Shown here: piece by piece, positions 7,747-10,981 of the stretch
How positions within the stretch are numbered: position 1 is the first letter of the stretch
How the letters are laid out: each line of letters starts with the position of its first letter
DNA from: Alphaproteobacteria bacterium
GTDB taxonomy: Bacteria > Pseudomonadota > Alphaproteobacteria > SHVP01
DNA length: 10,981 bases
Assembly: GCA_026421105.1 (NCBI GenBank)
Contig: JAPKDI010000023.1
Coordinates: forward strand, 1-10,981
Direction: 5' to 3'
The notes under the pieces: model-generated
What the model was told of the DNA's origin: nothing
The model's input: only the letters and a program-made list of their open reading frames with translations
The model's database searches: none
Translations under genes and position numbers: made by a program

Positions 7747-8807
7747 GCGCTGATCGACACCGCTTCGAGGCCGGAGAGGCGCATCGAAGGCGCCACGTCC
7801 GGCAATTGCCTGGGGGCTACCCCGTCCACAGCTTTCGCGATCGCCGCAATGTGGCCCGGGCGCGTACCGCAGCAGCCCCCAACGATGTTAATCAAGCCTG
7901 CTTCGGCCCATTCCCTGAGGAACCCCGCTGTGGTGTCAGGGACTTCGTCATACTCACCCATTTCGTTGGGCAGACCGGCGTTCGGGTAACCGCAAATCCA
8001 GGTTTCGGCGATGCGCGACAAGGACGCGAGGTGGGGCCGAATTTGCTGGGCACCAAAGGCGCAATTGATGCCGATCGTGAAGGGCTGCGCGTGGCGAACC
8101 GAATGCCAAAACGCCTCGATGGTCTGACCCGACAAATTACGTCCCGACAGATCGGTTAACGTCCCGGAAATCATCAGCGGAATCCGTTCACCGATCTGGT
8201 CGAAAAGTTCCTCGACGCCGAAGATCGCGGCTTTGGCATTGAGCGTGTCGAAGATGGTCTCAATCAACAAGGTGTCTACCCCGCCCTCGACAAGGGCGGC
8301 GGCGGCGGCGCGATAGGCCTCACGCAGCTCATCGAAGTTCGTGTTGCGGTAACCCGGCCGATTGACATCCGGCGAGAGCGACGCCGTCCGGTTGGTCGGC
8401 CCCAACGAGCCCGCCACGAAGCGCGGCTTGTCCGGATTTTTTGCGGTCGCGGCATCGGCCGCTTCGCGCGCGATCCGGGCGCCTTCACGGTTCAACTCAG
8501 CCACCAAGTCTTCCATGCCGTAGTCTGCTTGCGAAATTGTGGTGGAGTTGAACGTGTTGGTTTGAATCACGTCGGCGCCTGCGTCCAGGTAGGCGTCGTG
8601 AATCTCGCGCACGATTTTTTCTTGGCTCAGGTTCAACAAATCGTTGTTGCCCTTTACGTCGTGCTCAAAGTCCTTGAAACGATCACCGCGATAGCCCGCT
8701 TCGTCCAAAGTGTAGGACTGGATCATCGTGCCCATCGCGCCATCTAGGATGAGAATGCGTTGTTGCACCGCCTCGTCGAGGGCGGTTCGTCGATCTTGCC
8801 GATTCAT
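7743..8807 (-). CDS. metH: Methionine synthase, N-terminal polypeptide (homocysteine S-methyltransferase domain)
   Basis: A 354-residue homocysteine-binding barrel equivalent to the first domain of Met[10 protein letters not shown] (21-29) opens the barrel. The zinc cysteines are Cys249 in G-I-N-C-A-F-G and Cys312-Cys313 in G-G-C-C-G-T. T-N-T-F-N-S-T (83-89) and G-S-L-G-P-T-N (133-139) are also typical. It activates homocysteine as a zinc thiolate for methylation by methylcobalamin carried on the partner polypeptide. The open frame continues to 8930, but the start is at 8807: AGGAG precedes it, and this ATG makes an ATGA overlap with the metF stop (8804-8807). It ends at the linker that joins the Hcy and folate domains in fused MetH. 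It could also be annotated as a stand-alone homocysteine methyltransferase, but the adjacent gene lacks exactly this domain. Confidence 0.96.
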   Translation of the reverse strand: MNRQDRRTALDEAVQQRILILDGAMGTMIQSYTLDEAGYRGDRFKDFEHDVKGNNDLLNLSQEKIVREIHDAYLDAGADVIQTNTFNSTTISQADYGMEDLVAELNREGARIAREAADAATAKNPDKPRFVAGSLGPTNRTASLSPDVNRPGYRNTNFDELREAYRAAAAALVEGGVDTLLIETIFDTLNAKAAIFGVEELFDQIGERIPLMISGTLTDLSGRNLSGQTIEAFWHSVRHAQPFTIGINCAFGAQQIRPHLASLSRIAETWICGYPNAGLPNEMGEYDEVPDTTAGFLREWAEAGLINIVGGCCGTRPGHIAAIAKAVDGVAPRQLPDVAPSMRLSGLEAVSISA

Positions 8808-9712
8808 GATTCGTCTCCTGCCGGCGTTCCACGCAAGCCCAAAATGTGGCAAATCGCATAGGTCAGATCGGCTCGGTTGAGCGTGTAGAAATGAAATTCG
8901 TTGATGCCGGCAGACTGCAGGCGGCGGCATTGTTCGGCGGCTATAGTGGCGCCTATAAGTTTCCGTGTTGCACTGTCCTTCTCGATCCCGTCGAACAACC
9001 GATGCATCCAGTCAGGGACGTCGGCACCGCACATGCCGCAGAACCGGACAGCTCCGTCGAAGTTTGAGACCGGCATAATGCCAGGCACGATTGGCACTTC
9101 GATTCCTGCCGCGCGCACTTTGTCGAGCCAGCGTAGATAGACATCGGGATCGAAGAACACCTGAGTAATCGCGCGCGCCGCGCCCGCGTCTATTTTTCGT
9201 TTGAGATAGTCAATGTCAGCGTCGGGGCTTGTCGCATCGACATGAACCTCCGGATAGGCCGCGACACTGATTTCGAAATCCGCCACGCGCTTGAGACCGG
9301 CGACCAACTCCGCGGCGTTGGCATACCCATCTTTGTGCGGTGTGAATGACGGATCGTTTTGCGGTGGATCGCCCCGTAGTGCCACGATGTGCCGAACCCC
9401 TGCTGACCAATAACCCTCGGCGACTTCGTCAATCTCCGCGCGGCTCGCACCGACGCAGGTTAGGTGCGCCGCAGGTACCAACTCGGTGTCCTTAAGGAGC
9501 CTCACAACGGTTGCATGGGTGCGCTCGCGGGTGGTTCCGCCCGCCCCATAGGTAACGGAAACAAAACGCGGGCCGAGCGGCTCAAGCCGCTTGATCGAGT
9601 CCCATAGGATTTCGCTCATCTTTTCGGTCTTGGGTGGAAAGAATTCGAACGAGACCTGCGGCGGTGCGCTAGTGTTTTCGTCGGTGATCAGGCCGGCGCG
9701 ACATCCGCTCAT
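8804..9712 (-). CDS. metF: Methylenetetrahydrofolate reductase
   Basis: A 302-residue FAD enzyme of normal bacterial length that reduces 5,10-methylene-THF to 5-methyl-THF, the methyl donor for the MetH genes immediately downstream. Motifs: S-F-E-F-F-P-P-K-T at 21-29 (catalytic-type Glu23), [10 protein letters not shown] near 50-59, A-L-R-G-D at 111-115 (the Asp that contacts flavin in this family), Y-P-E-V-H, and Q-V-F-F-D. The E-F-H-F-Y-T-L-N-R segment near the end is also conserved. The ATG at 9712 overlaps the regulator's stop as ATGA (9709-9712), with AGAGGT about 9 bases upstream. The gene's own stop overlaps the metH N-part start in the same way. Regulation is presumably through the operon's first gene. 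Confidence 0.97.
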   Translation of the reverse strand: MSGCRAGLITDENTSAPPQVSFEFFPPKTEKMSEILWDSIKRLEPLGPRFVSVTYGAGGTTRERTHATVVRLLKDTELVPAAHLTCVGASRAEIDEVAEGYWSAGVRHIVALRGDPPQNDPSFTPHKDGYANAAELVAGLKRVADFEISVAAYPEVHVDATSPDADIDYLKRKIDAGAARAITQVFFDPDVYLRWLDKVRAAGIEVPIVPGIMPVSNFDGAVRFCGMCGADVPDWMHRLFDGIEKDSATRKLIGATIAAEQCRRLQSAGINEFHFYTLNRADLTYAICHILGLRGTPAGDES

Positions 9713-10662
9713 GAAACGTGTACCTCTGCTGCCATTGGCTTATTGGCGTGCCAGACCGTGACTGTCAGTGGGTCGCCATCCAAGTGAACGGGCTCGCCCG
9801 TCGCAAGACCAGTCGCCCGCATCCAACCGGCGATTTCAGCAGCCGGAAAACCGAGGCGGCGATGCGCATGTTCCTCGCGCAGCACTTCGACGTCATGCGG
9901 CGCAAAATCTGCGACCACCATCATGCCGCCAGGCCGCAGGACACGTTCGCCTTCGGCGAGCGCACCGGCCGGTTCGTCAGCAAAATGCAGCACCTGGTGA
10001 TAGGTCACGACGTCAACGGATGCCTCAGGGAAGGGCAAGCTATGCATATCAGCGTGTCGCACGCGGCAATGCTTGAGATTGGCCCGGTCGATATTGGCCC
10101 GTGCTAGCCCAAGCATTTCGTGGGACAGATCGACGCCGATCGCTTCCTGCGCGCGGGGCCCAAGCAGTTCCAAAATCCGGCCAGCGCCGGTGCCGACATC
10201 TACCAACGTCCCGATGGCGCGGTCCTCGAGCAGGCTTTCCATAACAGATTCAACGTTGGATTCAGGCACATGCATGCGCCGCACTTCGTTCCAACGCTCC
10301 GCATTGGCCCGAAAATAGGCGTTCGCCGCGTCGGCCCGGTGGCGGCGCACGGCATCGAGCCGAGCAAGGTCGCCGTCGGCATCATTAGGCAATAAGTCGA
10401 CGATGCGCGCGGACAGCTCACCAGCATCTCCGTCCCCGGCCAGGCGGCAGAACACCCACGAGCCCTCACGGAACCTTTCAATAAGCCCGGCGGCGTCCAG
10501 AAGCTTGAGGTGCCGCGAAACCCGAGGCTGGCTTTGACCCAGAATCTGAGTCAACTCGCTCACAGTGAGTTCGGCCCGCGAAAGAAGCCCCAAAATACGT
10601 AGACGGGTCGGTTCTCCCGCAGCGCGTAGGCCACCCAGCAGGATATCGATAGAAACTGCCAT
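9709..10662 (-). CDS. ArsR-family transcriptional regulator fused to a SAM-dependent methyltransferase domain (SahR-like)
   Basis: A 317-residue two-domain protein. Residues about 5-75 form an ArsR winged helix-turn-helix: G-E-P-T-R-L-R-I-L at 16-24, recognition helix region Q-S-Q-P-R-V-S-R-H-L-K at 43-53, and a wing around 60-74. No metal-binding E-x-C-V-C-D-L motif is seen, so metal sensing is unlikely. Residues about 140-305 form a class I methyltransferase: motif I V-D-V-G-T-G-A-G-R at 154-162, acidic G-V-D-L-S at 176-180, and V-L-R-P-G-G-M-M-V-V at 241-250. First in the met operon, it most plausibly senses SAM or S-adenosylhomocysteine and controls methionine synthesis, as described for SahR-type ArsR proteins; this role is inferred. 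Whether the methyltransferase domain catalyses or only binds ligand is unknown. The ATG at 10662 has no Shine-Dalgarno sequence. Confidence 0.92.
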   Translation of the reverse strand: MAVSIDILLGGLRAAGEPTRLRILGLLSRAELTVSELTQILGQSQPRVSRHLKLLDAAGLIERFREGSWVFCRLAGDGDAGELSARIVDLLPNDADGDLARLDAVRRHRADAANAYFRANAERWNEVRRMHVPESNVESVMESLLEDRAIGTLVDVGTGAGRILELLGPRAQEAIGVDLSHEMLGLARANIDRANLKHCRVRHADMHSLPFPEASVDVVTYHQVLHFADEPAGALAEGERVLRPGGMMVVADFAPHDVEVLREEHAHRRLGFPAAEIAGWMRATGLATGEPVHLDGDPLTVTVWHANKPMAAEVHVS

Positions 10663-10668
10663 GTCTTA

Positions 10669-10696
10669 GATATAAAGATATGTTTATGTTTGTCAA
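10669..10696 (-). promoter_or_regulatory. Candidate sigma-70-type promoter of the met operon
   Basis: On the minus strand a perfect TTGACA (10696-10691) is followed after 16 bases by TATATC (10674-10669), a 4/6 match to the -10 consensus. A start site 6-7 bases further would fall at or next to the regulator's ATG at 10662. That agrees with the absence of a ribosome binding site there and suggests a leaderless mRNA. Other -10 choices at 17-18 base spacing (ATATCT, TATCTA) are possible. Confidence 0.6.
10670..10689. promoter_or_regulatory. 20-base imperfect palindrome, candidate ArsR/SahR-type operator
   Basis: The sequence ATATAAAGATATGTTTATGT is an inverted repeat in which 8 of 10 symmetric base pairs match. 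It is strongly AT-rich in a GC-rich setting. It fills the spacer between the candidate -35 and -10 and ends 7 bases before the regulator's start codon. ArsR dimers bind such 12-2-12-like AT-rich palindromes at their own promoters, so autorepression of the met operon is the natural reading. I found no second copy in the window. Confidence 0.6.
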
Positions 10697-10981
10697 AGTT
10701 TTTGTCCGCCACATGTTCCGGCTCCTTGTGGCTCAGTGAAAACTACACACTACATAAGCGATAAAAGGTGAGGTGATAAGGCAACACTGGTGGCCTGAAA
10801 GCCTCATGATCCCCACCCGTTTACTGGTTTTGGCTGGGCCCGTGTGCTAGTCAAGGGTTCGGGGTGACGACCGGTTTGGCCATGTCCTAGTTTGTCTCGG
10901 CGTGGTTATCAGATGTGGCTCATGTTCTAAGATTAAGTGGTTTGTTTTTCGGGAATAGGTCTGAGCTTTGAACCCATTGTC
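10697..10981. other. Upstream intergenic stretch with no recognised gene
   Basis: About 285 bases upstream of the met-operon promoter contain no convincing coding frame, tRNA, rRNA or riboswitch on either strand. I specifically looked for cobalamin- and SAH/SAM-type riboswitch cores and for tRNA T-arms and saw none. The composition is less GC-rich than the genes. Two short direct repeats are present: TGTGGCTCA at 10727-10735 and 10914-10922, and CATGTTC at 10712-10718 and 10921-10927. The region may carry the promoter or leader of a gene lying beyond the right edge. Confidence 0.4.

Noticed and set aside
7057..7989. Long plus-strand frame (310 codons) opposite metH
   Set aside because: It is antisense to conserved MetH pterin-barrel and Hcy-domain sequence, crosses the metH junction and has no recognisable domain. 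It is a shadow produced by codon bias.
10697..10981. Cobalamin, SAM-II or SAH riboswitch upstream of the met operon
   Set aside because: No B12-box-like or SAH/SAM aptamer core could be made out, and the likely promoter is too close to the ATG for a leader RNA.
10941..10981. boxA-like GAGCTTTGAAC at the right edge, hinting at an rRNA operon leader
   Set aside because: The match is partial, there is no accompanying promoter or 16S start in view, and the window ends immediately.

Overview
The window reads as a chromosomal housekeeping segment of a moderately GC-rich (roughly 55-60 % by eye) proteobacterium, most likely an alphaproteobacterium. The main pointers are a methionine synthase split into two overlapping genes, an ArsR-type regulator fused to a methyltransferase domain at the head of the metF-metH operon, and short intergenic gaps with many 4-base ATGA overlaps. 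No mobile element, CRISPR array, tRNA or rRNA was seen. Family assignments rest on reading motifs; no database search was run.

Layout. (1) Bases 1-684, + strand: the 3' part of an alpha/beta hydrolase (lysophospholipase-like) gene cut by the window edge. (2) Bases 681-1837, - strand: a three-gene cluster read right to left, GFA/CENP-V-type zinc protein, DUF1330 protein, pterin-4a-carbinolamine dehydratase. It converges on the hydrolase, and the two stop codons share a palindromic TTAA. (3) Bases 1914-4033, + strand: three consecutive, clearly paralogous short-chain dehydrogenases (C-factor-like), divergent from the GFA gene. (4) Bases 4118-10662, - strand: the methionine-cycle operon, ArsR-methyltransferase regulator -> metF -> metH N-terminal part -> metH C-terminal part. 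All three of those junctions are ATGA stop/start overlaps. A PuuE-like polysaccharide-deacetylase-fold hydrolase follows 50 bases downstream. (5) Bases 10663-10981: a non-coding upstream region. Its part next to the regulator holds a TTGACA -35 element and a 20-base imperfect palindrome ending 7 bases before the start codon, a strong candidate autoregulatory operator.

How it fits together. MetF makes 5-methyl-THF. The two MetH polypeptides together rebuild all the domains of a full-length cobalamin-dependent methionine synthase (354 + 879 = 1233 residues) and use that methyl group to make methionine from homocysteine. The regulator's SAM/SAH-binding-type domain and the promoter palindrome suggest the operon responds to the state of the SAM cycle, as described for SahR-type ArsR regulators of proteobacteria. 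Nothing in the window looks like a wholly new defence or metabolic system. The parts most worth following are the regulator/operator/possibly leaderless promoter unit, the tandem SDR triplet, and the unassigned substrate of the PuuE-like hydrolase.
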